From: Silene latifolia
Lineage: Eukaryota; Streptophyta; Magnoliopsida; Caryophyllales; Caryophyllaceae
Direction of reading: 5' to 3'
Assembly: GCF_048544455.1 (NCBI RefSeq)
Contig: NC_133537.1
Coordinates: forward strand, 312,145,738 to 312,209,737
Length of the DNA: 64,000 bases
Of this stretch, positions 21,901 to 32,299 are shown piece after piece. Position numbers and translations under genes: made by a program. Within the stretch, counting starts at the first letter, position 1. Every line of letters starts with the position of its first letter. The notes beneath the pieces are model-generated. The model ran no database searches. It worked only from the letters and a program-made list of their open reading frames with translations, and was not told the origin of the DNA.

Positions 21901-24900
21901 CTTAATCTTGAGAGTCCATTCTGTCCTCATTCGTCGAAGCTTCTGTTTTACAGGTTTGAAACCTGGCTTAATTGGAATCCTATGTTCGGCTATATCCCTG
22001 TCGATCCCTGGCATGTCTTTGTAGGCCCAAGCGAAAACGTCTTTGAATTCGTTTAGGAGGTTTATGAAATCGGCCCTTTCGGTAGAGCTCAAGGTAGTCC
22101 CTATCCTAAGTTCTTGGGGTTCTAGTTCGGTTCCTACATTGATGGGTTCGGTGTCTTCTATTACTGGTCCCCATTCCCCTTCTTGTAGTATTTCTTTGGC
22201 TATGTAGGGAGGTATTTCGATCGAGTCTGGGTCTTGGTCATCCTCAGTATCATCGTAAACAGAATTGCACTCAAGATAACACAAAGAGTAAGCAGAACCT
22301 GATTTATTCATATTAAAATTTGAGTAAAGTTGAAACGAAGAAGCCAACTGATCCATGGTCAGTGGCGGCAAAGGGACAGTGGTTGGGGCATTTCCCGAAC
22401 TACTGTGACTACTCGAGGCTAAGCTAGGAGAAACAAAGGGAATGGGGATGATGACAGGAGGAGACTCTCTAATGACTTCTCTAGACTCCGACTCTGACTC
22501 CGACTCCGACTCGAAATCATCGTCTTCTGGTTCTCCTTTGAACATCTCTCCTTCTCCAGTGGTGAGCTTGAAGAGTCTTCCTTGATTTTTGGTCCACTTG
22601 ATTGATTTTCTCCATCCTTTCTGCTGTCTTGCGTTGGTTTCTGTGATTAACGCGGTGGGGTTGAAGCGATCGTCTTGAAGTATCATGGTAATGATCTCAT
22701 CCTGCGCGGCCCTGACAAATCGATCTTCTCCAAATAATAGACTAACAGCTTGTTCGTCTAAGCAAGGTGCTTGACGGGTTTTGACGGTAGGAACCGTTTC
22801 TGGAGGGATAAAGTAGCAATCGTGATAGATCTCTATTCCGGCTAGCTTCTTCTCGAGATAATGCCAAGGCTCAGGAAATCCGTGAAAGAGTTCTAGACTT
22901 CCTTCTTGAACAAAGTATCCATTTAAAGTGCGGAGATAGGGTCTCATTTGGACTCCTACATGCTTGCGGTTTTGGACTTGGGCGAGCATTTCGAGAACCT
23001 CTTCTTTAGTGGGTTTGTACCCTAGTCCAAGTGGTATCCTCTTTAAGTTGCCTTCCTTATATGGTGCGAAGGTGTTTCTTCGAGTAGGGTTTAAAGGCAT
23101 TCCAGGGAAATATCCCTGGGTTTTGAGCATGTGGTTGACCACCAAGTTGGAGTAGGGATCATAGTATAAGGGTGCCAACTCACTTTCTATGACGCTTACA
23201 CTTTGGAAGCCTCCAAGTTCGTATACAGGATCTGCAAGGACTTGATTGTTCGATTGTTTTTCGATTATTGCCTTGATGGGTGACGAAGTGATCGTCACTA
23301 CTTTGCCATTTAGTGGGATCTTGATCTTTTGATGAAGGGTGGATGTTACCGCTTTGGAAGCGTGAATCCACGGCCTTCCCAGAAGTATGTTGAAGGAAGC
23401 TTCAATGTCCACTATTTGAAAGTTAACCTTTCGTTCAATTGGCCCTGTGGCTACGGTTAGGTTAACAAGTCCTACCACCTTTCGTCGTGTACCATCATAT
23501 GCACGCACACCTTGATTGGTGGGGGTCCAATCCGACTCTTTTATGCCTAGTTTGTATGCCGTTTTGAGGGGTATGACGTTGACTGCGGATCCATCATCTA
23601 CCAAGGTCATTGGCACGTTCTTCTTTAGACAAATGACAGTGATGTAAAGAGCTAAATTGTGACTGGCGCCAAAAGGTGGCAAATCTTCGTCTGAGAAAGT
23701 AATAGGATTACTTAGCTTTGGTGATTCTTGGAAGACCAAGTTGACTACATCTTCAGGTGTCGAGTTATGTGCTACATTTAGTTTGGCCAAAGCTTGCAGT
23801 AAAGCTTGGCGATGTGGGAATGAGCTTGCTACTAATTGCCAGACTGAAAGATCAGCCTTCGTCTTCTGTAATTGCTTGGGCAAATGGTCAGTGGAGTCCT
23901 CTTCGTTATCATTTGGTGTGACAACGTTGGTTGGACCACTTTGAGTAGTGCTTTAATATGGACGACCCGAACGAGTTAGGTGGTCCACATCTTGGTCTTC
24001 ACCATTTTGGACTATTTCCTTGTCTAGGGAGTTTCCAATGAGATACTCGTCCTCATCATCGTCGGCCCAAACTCCATTGATTGCGGTTAGCTCTCTCATT
24101 CTCATGATTTCATCCTCTAGTCGTATGATTTGATCGACTAGTTTATCAACCACGGTGACTACTTCTTGCATAGTAGCATTTTGAGAGAAGATTAGTGGCA
24201 CATGCTCCTTAGGCGTCATGTTGGGATCATGTAGAGTTGTCACCATATTTTGTAATTCCCAAACTTGTCTATCTATACTCCTTGCCCATGTGATGAAGTC
24301 GGAAATGGTAGGGGAGATAGTAGAGTAGAACCCTTCATTCTCGATTGCGTGGATTTCATTTTCAATTGGAGAAATGAGGTGTGAGCAATCTAAGGTAGAT
24401 TCGTCACTTGTAATCACTAGAACTCCAAGAGGATTCTGAGTGTTGTTGGGTTTACCTCCCGGGGGTATTGGTAGTCGACCATCTTCAATCATGTCTTGAA
24501 GCACATTTTTCAACTTGTAGCATTTTTCTGTGTCGTGTCCTTTGCCCCTATGGTATTCACAGTACGAGTTCTCGTCCCAGAATTTGTATTTCCTTTCGGG
24601 TTCGGGAGTAGGTCCAATGGGTTGGAGTTTGCCTTGTTTTATTAACCTCTTTAGAGCGTTGGAGTAAGTATCCCCAAGATTTGTGAATTTCCTGGGGGGG
24701 GGCGCTTTTCTTGGATGGCTCGAGAAGGTTAACCTCGTCGGTCTTGCTAGTGGAGCCGTATGAACGATTCGTTGAGCCTTGGTATCCTCGACCTACCGTT
24801 TTGGACAAGAGCCCTTTACGGATGTCATCTTCAATCCTTGTCCCTAGTACGGTTAAGTCCTTAAAACTTTAGATGTTTTGATATCTCAAATGGTTGGCAT

Positions 24901-25642
24901 AGATGGGTTTGAGATTGTCCACGAACTTCTCCACAAGGGTGGCTTCATCCGGGCGTTCAACTAGTTGGGTACTAGTCTTCCTCCACCTACTTAGGAAGTC
25001 GGTGAATCCTTCTTTGTCATTTTGGGTAAGAACCTCTAGAGTGCGCATGTTAACTTGGATCTCGGCATTATCCGCATATTGCTTAGAAAATTCGATTGCG
25101 GCATCTTCCCAAGTAGCGACCTTCTTGTGGTCTAAAGAGTAGAACCATTGCTTTGGGATGGTGTCGAGAGATGAAGGAAAGATCCTTAAGAACATCTCGG
25201 GTTTGATGCCTTTGATAGACATGTAATCCTTGAAGGCATGGATGTGGTTCAAAGGGTTCTCGTGCCCCTTGAATTTAGGGATATCCGTCATATTGAAGTT
25301 GGTTGGTAATTTGGAATTGACGGCCTCATATTTGCGATTGTTCTTCATGTAAATGTGATTCCTCTTAAGGTACATCAATTGCTCCTCTAGGTGTTGGAGT
25401 CTTTTCTCAGCTATAGTCATTCCCATGAAAGGATTTTCGTCCCTGGATTCATCCGCGGAGTCATCAACTACTTCATTTTCATGAGGGGGCAACCTCCTCT
25501 CTACGGTATAGATCCGTCCCTCGATGGTCTCAAGGCGGTCATAGACTTGGTCTTGGGTAACTTGCATTTCGGCTAGCGCGGCTAGGATTCGATCATTACC
25601 ATCTTGAAGTTGGTGGAGGTTTGTTTCACTGGATCCAGGCAT
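18937..25642 (-). pseudogene. R1 gag-pol polyprotein (Tat-type), multiply broken
   Basis: Starts MPGSSETNLHQLQ at 25642. Order: coiled-coil N-terminus and retrotransposon gag domain; zinc-knuckle region (lost to the frame break, intact in R2); aspartic protease (LVDDGSAVNVIPLKTAYKLG near 23560); a long linker with a G-patch-like RIPLGLGYKPTKEE; RT (YVDDMIVKSK near 21480); first RNase H; second RNase H (YFDGASNLRGFGIGVLL, DSSLIINQVTG); integrase (H..H..CHNC zinc finger, D-D-E residues); C-terminal TNLDQLKRYYT. Lesions: stops at 24869, 23953, 21883, 21322 and 21136, frameshifts in homopolymers near 24694-24702 and 20924-20930, and a deletion near 19440 within the integrase. Protease and RT share one frame, so there was no Ogre-type internal stop between them. 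Not functional. Confidence 0.93.
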
Positions 25643-26436
25643 CTTGAAAACTGGATAAGAGATCGGCGACGAATCAAAACACGATCGACCATTATAACAC
25701 ACTTGCTAAAAGGAGAAATGTTTTTGACTCGTGAAGTGGGTGTGTGCCACTTGTGTTGAGTGAGCTTTGAAGAAAGACAAGGTTTTTGAAAATGTGTGTC
25801 CTAGTCAACTATTGTGTAGTTGTAGGAGTGGACTCAAAGTGAGGTTTTGAAATGGGCTTGTGGCCCGAATTTTGACACGACAAACGGACAGAGTTTTGAC
25901 CGGATTTTGCGCTAATTATATGGCCTATTTCGAAATTTTGATTAAGAAAAGGGTTTTGATTTTTGAAAAAATCGTCATGGTTTTGTTTAGAAATGGTGAT
26001 CACGTAAGGTACAAACATTTATACAAGCATTATAACGGGATGTTGAGTGCATTTAAAAGGGTTTTGGTTTAAAGGGTGGGTTGCCATACCGAACCATCAA
26101 ACCCGAAGTCTGTGGAGAGGCTCGTACCAAACAAGAGTAAGGCCGATTCCTAGTCCATTTCCTCAAGTAGTGAAGGCCCTTGATACAAACAAGAGTAAGC
26201 ATCATGGTATGGATGATGTCAATCGCTATCCATCCTTAGGCCCAAATAAGAATTAGGACCGTTTAGACGGGACGATTGGTCGAATGGGTTGGGTTGGGCC
26301 TAGGAAGGCCGAATAAAATGGTCTAGGAAGACCGAGTTATGAAAACCGACAATTGTCTTGTACAAACTATTCCCTAACCTTGTTCAAGTTTCACCCTTGC
26401 TACACGTAAGTGTATTATCCCCAATGAGTCGCCAAA
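25643..26436 (-). other. R1 untranslated leader with primer binding site
   Basis: About 0.8 kb between the 5' LTR and the gag ATG, colinear with 38564-39363 of R2. On the minus strand TGGCGACTCATTGGGG begins within 3 bp of the LTR end (26434 downward). R2 reads TGGCGACTCCGCTGGGGA at 38567. I take this as the primer binding site and cannot assign the tRNA. No coding region. Confidence 0.7.
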
Positions 26437-28862
26437 TCGGGACAGACGGGGGTGCCCACGGGGGCGCTTGGGAGAGAAGAAAAACAAGCGTTTGCATTTT
26501 TGTATGGAGTCGCCACCAATTATTATGGGAAATTGGAACCGTTCGAATACCTCGTGCCATGTCAAGACACAAAGTAGTGACATGAACACTAAGCAATCGT
26601 TACCTTTAGCATTCTATGTCTAGAATGACTCTCGTGGATGCCAATGAACACGGATGTTCACAGAGATCTGGAGTAAGGGGTGAGGGTACGTATTAGGAAG
26701 CTCTTTTGATCGAACACCTAATCCCGCCCGCCTCGATAGCGGCCTCTACTAATGATTAGGTAAGTTATTCGTACTTGATATATTGTCGGCTATATGCATG
26801 CAATGCAACATCCAAGTTTTAATCCTAACATGTGAAAATTAGGCTAAGTCGGTAAACACGTAGTTTAATCATACAATTGGGTCGAAGTAGGATTTAATGT
26901 TCAATTACATTTGAAAGCATACAAATGATACAATTGCGATAAATAATACAATAGAAAACTATAATAAGAATTACAATAATTACATTGGGTTTCATTGATT
27001 TATGTCGAAAATACCTTTAAAACGGATAATTTAAGAAAAAGAATAAACAAATAAATTAACGAACAAATCAGAAGGTGATAATAGTTAAAAGTCGATTATA
27101 CGTAAACTAATTAAACTAGGTCAAGGCAAACAGGAGTTCAGGGACAGAATTCAACCCGGAACAGGCGCAGCAGAGCTGCGTCCTTTGGAATAGGCGCAGC
27201 GGTTGCTGCGTCTGTTCCTGACCTGAATTCTGGCTGTGAAGCCGGAATTGCACGTTGTTAATACTCGTCGGTGAATTTAATGATTGATTAATATTATTTA
27301 ATCGGATGGAAGTGATTATCAGGTTAATTACATGTGATTGATGGTCATAAAACAACAAAACACGGATGAGACGGGATTAAACGAATTAATTACGAAATTA
27401 TTGAGATTAAATATAAACAAATACAAATTAACTAAACAAATTAATTAGTTTAAACATGACGAATTAATGATGAATGTGACAAAAGACGGATGAAAATATA
27501 TCAAAGGATGAATTATAGAAACTCAATATGAATGAATTGAATTCCTACAACCCGGAATTGAATTTAATGACAAAAACCCGCAAATATGAGATTATAAGGG
27601 ATTCAAGTCGGATTTATGACGAATTATATGCTAATGAATGATGAACAATATACATATGGGATTATCATGCTATTATAACAAAGAATTAAAGAAAACAAAT
27701 AAAACAAATAAAAAACATACGAATTACAGAGGACGAAGGAAGAAGAAAGGAAGCAGGAACTGCGGCAGCCTCACGAAGAGGCAAAGGAGGCGCAGCAGGA
27801 ACTGCGCTCCTTCGAAGAGGCGCAGCAGTTGCTGCGTCCTTTCTCAACGGTTTGTCTTCTGGTAATCCGTAAAAAGGGTTTTAAAACACGGTTTTAGAAA
27901 TCGGTTTTAACAGATATTTTCGACATAAACCTTGCATTAATGATGATACAAAAAGTAAATAACAATAAATAAAATAGAGATTTACACCCTCAGACTTACA
28001 TGTTTGACGAAACGAGAAGGACTAAGATATCGATTAGTGATGCTCGACGCGAATGTAACGAAAGTGCCCTCGTAAGAGGAAAACGATTAGATTAATTAAG
28101 TTGATTAATTGTGGAGTTGGTCAAATTGGTCGGTCACGCAAACGAGGCTGGTACTCAGAAGGATCTGAGCTTACGTGGTCGAATGTTCAAGCACGTAGAC
28201 GCCAAAAAGTAAGAACAATGATCTAGAATGCAAAGGGAGAAGAGAAGGGCGGACACTCGCGTGAGAAATATGAGGAGCGAAGGCTCCTATTTATACTAAT
28301 CACGTTAAGGAATAGGGTTTTCGGAGAGTCTTTGGAAGTGAATCTCGGAAAGATATGAAAAAGATACGAGAAATACGCAGAAAAGGGCCTGGGAAGGGGC
28401 GCAGCAGTCACTGCGTCTCTTGGAAGAGGCGCAGCACCTACTGCGTCTGTTCCCAAGTGGTTTCCTCCTGCGGAAGAAAGATTTCCGTGTTTAAGTTATG
28501 GTAGGACAGAATAATTCGGTTTTCCTTAATATTTAATGTGAATATTACGGGAAATTGTTTACCAAAAAATAAAGATTGTGAAATATGGAATAGAAATATC
28601 CGGAACATTCCAGAACATTCTGGCTCGGGATTTAACGGTTATAAGAAAATGAAGACGGTTTTAGACCCGGACTCCAAATGTACTCTAATAACTGTCAAAA
28701 CGACCGTATCGGCACGTAGATGACAACTAAGAGGTAGACATTAATATTTGAGCAATCACTTGACGATAATCTTACGAATTGTCACAAATCGTTCCGCGTA
28801 CCAAACATGCGGCCCAATCATCACCGGGTGGTTTGCGAGAGGTGCAGAAATGAGTATCTACA
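26437..28862 (-). repeat. R1 5' LTR
   Basis: 2,426 bp, matching the 3' LTR. The inner end reads TCGGGACA instead of TGTGGACA. Palindromic boxes are at about 27166-27218, 27755-27843 and 28391-28452. In the sense direction, TATAAATA at 28288-28295 would drive genomic RNA. The G-box is altered here to CACGTT. Confidence 0.93.
28288..28295 (-). promoter_or_regulatory. R1 5' LTR core promoter (TATA box)
   Basis: TATAAATAGGAGCC on the minus strand, about 95 bp downstream of the box cluster at 28391-28452. The octamer is the same in the other R1 LTR (9339-9346) and altered to TGTAAATA in R2 (36725-36732). Confidence 0.65.
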
Positions 28863-28867
28863 ATGTG

Positions 28868-30658
28868 GTGGAGAAGTAAAGTGAGAAATTCCATCATTAA
28901 GAAGAAAGTGATTTAATTTAATGTATTCTCCACCATTGTCGGAGAAAAAACGTCGTATAGGTTTTGAAAATATTTTTCAACGAGGTTTTTAAATTGATTA
29001 AAAACTTGAGTGGTTTCGGACTTGCGTTTTAACGGATATAGCCAAGTATATTTGGTATAATGATCGACAAATATAACGTAGTATTTGTAGTTGTCTCGAG
29101 ATGCTACTGGGCTAGTCCATAAGTCCGAAAATAAGAGGTCTAAAGGAGCAGTAGAACGTAATGAAGAACTGTAAAAAGGGAGCTTCTTGCTCTTAGACAC
29201 ACAACACGCAGGACAGTAATTGAAATTGGGTAAACTTTTATTCATAAGTTTGATTACATCATACGAAGGATGACCGAACTTATGGTGCCACGAAATCGGC
29301 GCGGTTCCTTTTTCTTTGACGGCAGCGAGAGTGACGGGTTTAGGTGGGCTCCATTCGTAAATTCCCTTGGTTGCTCGGCCCTGGAGGATCATTTTCCCGG
29401 TTTTGAGTTCCTTTACAACAAACGAATTTTGTGAGAAAATAACATATGCATTATTATCGGCACATAATTGCGAAATTGATATAATATTACGAAAGATTTT
29501 TGGTACATGAAGAACATTATTAAATTATAATTTGTTCATGGTGAACGAACCTGCATGCTCGATGGAAAGGGCGAAGCCATCACCAATGAGTAAGTCGTCA
29601 AGGCCGTCATATGGTGAATGGAATGCTAGGGTGTCGAGGTCATGAGTTAAGTGGTGGGATGCACCACTATCAAGAAGAAAATTCTGGTTCGGTTGAGAAC
29701 CGTAATTAGCGAAGTGAGCTTGTGGTTGTCCCGGATGTTGGCGGTAATTGGATTCGGGAAAGACAATGTTCGGGAAAAGTTTCCTGAACAATGGGCAGTT
29801 TGCGATGACATGACCCGTTTCTCGACACCATTGACATCGTCCTTTGAATGGACGAGGGTTAGCATTGGTGTAGGTTGGTTGTTGAGGGGTGTGCGGGTAG
29901 GCAGGGGGGTTCTGAGGGCGAGAATAGCCACGGTTGTGGTGCTGCTGGTGGCGGTATGTAGCGTTGGCAGAGGGTGGGAAGTGGGTTGGTGTCGTGTCGT
30001 GGTTGATGAGGAGGTCGTGTTGGATTAATTTTTCGTGTAGGGCCTCGAAGGTGATTGGTGTATCTCGAGCTCGAACGGTTGTAATGACTGGTTTATAGGT
30101 CTCATAATCAAGGCCTTTGAGGACTTGTGCTATGATGTCTTCGGGGTCGAGTATTTTGCCCATGAAGGCGAGTTGATCAACACAAACTTTAATTGAGTTC
30201 ATGTAGTCAGAGATGGTTTGGTCCGTCGTTTTGACGATGGAATCGAATTTTTGTTTTAGTTGTAGGATGTGTGCCCTAGACGGGTTGGCATAAGTATTGG
30301 CAAGGATGTCCCCTGCCTCTTTTGCGGTTTTGGCTCGTACAATGAGTGGTTGGAGGGCCGTGGTGAGGGTACCCATGAGGGCACCAAGAATTAACCCGTC
30401 TTGTTTTAGCCAAGACAGGTAAGCCGGGTTGGGGGTTTCCTTTTTGGTTTCATCGGTAATGGTTTATGGTGGTGGGGTTTCGGTGCCATGGACGAAGCCA
30501 AGGAGGCTGAAACCGAAGAGTATGTTGGTCAATTGGAACCGCCAGGCCGTGTAATTTAGCGGATTCAATTTGACACAATTGTTAAGGTTGAGCGAGGTGA
30601 GTGGTTTGGCAGTTTCATGTGGGTTTGGAACCAATGTTTCGGTGGTGTTAGTGGCCAT
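28868..30658 (-). pseudogene. Copia gag-protease-integrase, 5' part
   Basis: Gag starts at the ATG at 30658 (MATNTTETLV), chosen over an upstream ATG overlapping the LTR side because it begins the copia gag-like segment (CVKLNPLNYTAWRFQL). An in-frame TAA lies at 30464-30466. The same frame resumes with the gag core, a CCHC zinc knuckle (CQWCRETGHVIANC) and the protease motif LLDSGASHH. A second TAA lies at 29525. GAG-pre-integrase and integrase follow (HKFGHPSYDVIKLM; CPACCVSKSKKLPF; LLFSDLWTSPVASRDNYKYYVIF). A frameshift at a six-base homopolymer near 28940 precedes the DNGGEY active-site region. The reading frame ends at the nested-element junction at 28868. Confidence 0.88.
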
Positions 30659-30743
30659 TGTTGTTGTAGGACACGGGTTGATAGGGTGGCGTGGAAGGCG
30701 TTTGAAGGTGGGACGTTTGGGACGAAGGAGGTTGGATCGATGA

Positions 30744-30759
30744 GGTCTCGTTGATACCA
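30744..30759 (-). other. Copia primer binding site
   Basis: On the minus strand TGGTATCAACGAGACC starts directly after the 5' LTR. TGGTATCA is complementary to the 3' end of plant initiator tRNA-Met, the usual Ty1/copia primer. Confidence 0.85.
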
Positions 30760-30973
30760 TATAAAATTGATATACGTAGGTTAAAACTTGTATATTACAA
30801 TGATACATGTAGGGAGTACTTATAGGTTTACAAGAGAGCTATTATGCTATACAAAGATATGGAAATATATATGGTTTCCTATTTATCAATATTTACAAGA
30901 TCAATATTTTTTGTTTATAGGTAAGGAATGATATGGAGATATTTGAGTTGCTTGGGAGGTACGTTGGTTAATA
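30760..30973 (-). repeat. Copia 5' LTR
   Basis: 214 bp, matching the 3' LTR at all but two positions. The outer edge abuts the TTGTA duplication at 30974-30978. Confidence 0.92.
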
Positions 30974-31452
30974 TTGTAGACATATGGAATCATCACAGCC
31001 TAGGATCTGTTAGCTCTCCGGCATTTCTCTATCTGACGCTTGAGATCAATTAATTTCACCACCAAACAAGTTATGTGAAATGGATAACATAGAACAAATT
31101 TTGTGAAGAAGAAAAAGGGCCTAAAACAAAGTTGTGGTATCGCTTGTGATTACTGTAAGAGTTGTCAATTGAGTGTGTAAAGATAAGAATGCAGTTAATC
31201 CGGCCTATATTTTGTCAGTCTACTGTAAACTACTTATATTTTATCTTATAGAAACATCACCCCATTGTCTCAATGGCTTCTGCAGATTGCGGGGTAAGGT
31301 GAATTGGGTGATTTTTGGAAGAAAGGTACTCATATCAGATTATCAGTCAACAACAACAACAACATCAGAGCCTTAATCCCAAAATGAATTGGGGTCGGCT
31401 AACATGAATCATCTTTTAGAACCGTTACTGGGCGAACGCACACCTCAAAATG
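30974..31452. other. Chromosomal DNA between the two nests
   Basis: Starts with the Copia target duplication TTGTA and ends at the first base of the CACTA element C2. At about 31133-31185 it matches the DUF241 copy 1 flank at 1296-1345 (TGTGATTACTGTAAGAGTT-like block), so it continues the duplicated segment interrupted by Copia. No gene is seen. Confidence 0.65.
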
Positions 31453-31970
31453 CACTACTACAGATACAGGCTATAACAACGGGTAAAAACCGTTGTAAAA
31501 ACAAAAAGCGGACGTTGTTAAAACGGCCGTTGTAAAAGGTATTTACAACATTTAGGTTATTTACTTAAACCGTTGTCGAAAGTATTCACCATGGTTAATA
31601 GCCGTTGTTGTTGCGTGTAAGCCATTGTGGAAAGTGTTTCCAAAATTTGGTGGGAATAATATAACAACGGTTGTGATATGTATAACCGTTGTTGTAACTT
31701 TTCTTCCAAAATTGTGAAGACTTTTAACAACGGGTATATGCTACATACCCGTTGTTGAAATTTGTAGTAACAACGGTTCTTTGTTTAAAACCCGTTGTTG
31801 TAACTTTTCCTCCAAAATTGTGAAGACTTTTAACAACGGTTCTTCGTTTAAAACCTGTTGTTGAATATTATGCGCGGTATTTATGAAAGGTATTCACAAC
31901 GGTTTTTTGTTTTAGTAACCGTTGTGAAAGGTATTCACAACGGTTTTTTTTTAGTAACCGTTTTTATTAC
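31453..31970. repeat. C2 terminus and subterminal repeat array
   Basis: CACTACTACA terminus followed by at least a dozen alternating copies of ACAACGGG/T and its complement A(A)CCGTTGTT, often as closely spaced inverted pairs (for example AACAACGGGTATATG then CTACATACCCGTTGTTG near 31727-31758). Such arrays are the transposase or TNPA binding sites of CACTA elements. Confidence 0.85.
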
Positions 31971-32113
31971 GAACTCCTAATGTTTTTAAAAATTAAATAT
32001 GTTTCATGCCATTCAAAAACCTGCATATATCAAGAAACACCATATACCAAAGACCAAAGATAAATCACACTGGTTCATCAGAACTCAATAGATTCAATTC
32101 AACCACAATGAAG

Positions 32114-32213
<100 letters not shown>

Positions 32214-32299
32214 TCTTACAAGGAGTTAAATTTACATGAACTAATCATTCCCTAACTTCAACAAAAAATTTACTAATATGCTGATCTAAGCTCTGAGTA

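Larger units (their letters stand above)
7489..28862 (-). mobile_element. R1: Tat-type Ty3/gypsy LTR retrotransposon, nested in Copia
   Basis: 21,374 bp, bounded by TG...CA and the 5-bp duplication ATGTG (7484-7488 and 28863-28867). LTRs are 7489-9913 and 26437-28862. On the minus strand: 5' LTR, primer site, leader, gag-protease-RT-RNase H-second RNase H-integrase (25642 to 18937), then a long 3' region carrying two genes on the opposite strand, a purine tract and the 3' LTR. The extra RNase H after RT and the long 3' region with antisense reading frames are traits reported for the Tat group (Ogre, Retand and relatives). Removing the element and one ATGTG copy leaves the Copia integrase frame continuous across the site. 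A 2.0-kb insertion sits at 12701-14718. Confidence 0.95.
4930..30973 (-). mobile_element. Ty1/copia LTR retrotransposon, split by a nested Ty3/gypsy element
   Basis: Two 214-bp LTRs (4930-5143 and 30760-30973) differ at two positions by eye and are flanked by the 5-bp duplication TTGTA (4925-4929 and 30974-30978). Read on the minus strand, the order is 5' LTR, a tRNA-iMet-type primer site, gag, protease, integrase, reverse transcriptase, RNase H, purine tract and 3' LTR, the integrase-before-RT order of Ty1/copia. Without the 21.4-kb nested element it would be about 4.7 kb. The coding region carries stops, frameshifts and an RT deletion, so the element is dead. Confidence 0.95.

Noticed and set aside
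31453..31970. CRISPR-like alternation of short repeats
   Set aside because: The repeats are inverted as well as direct, irregularly spaced, and next to a CACTA terminus in a plant genome. They are transposase binding arrays.
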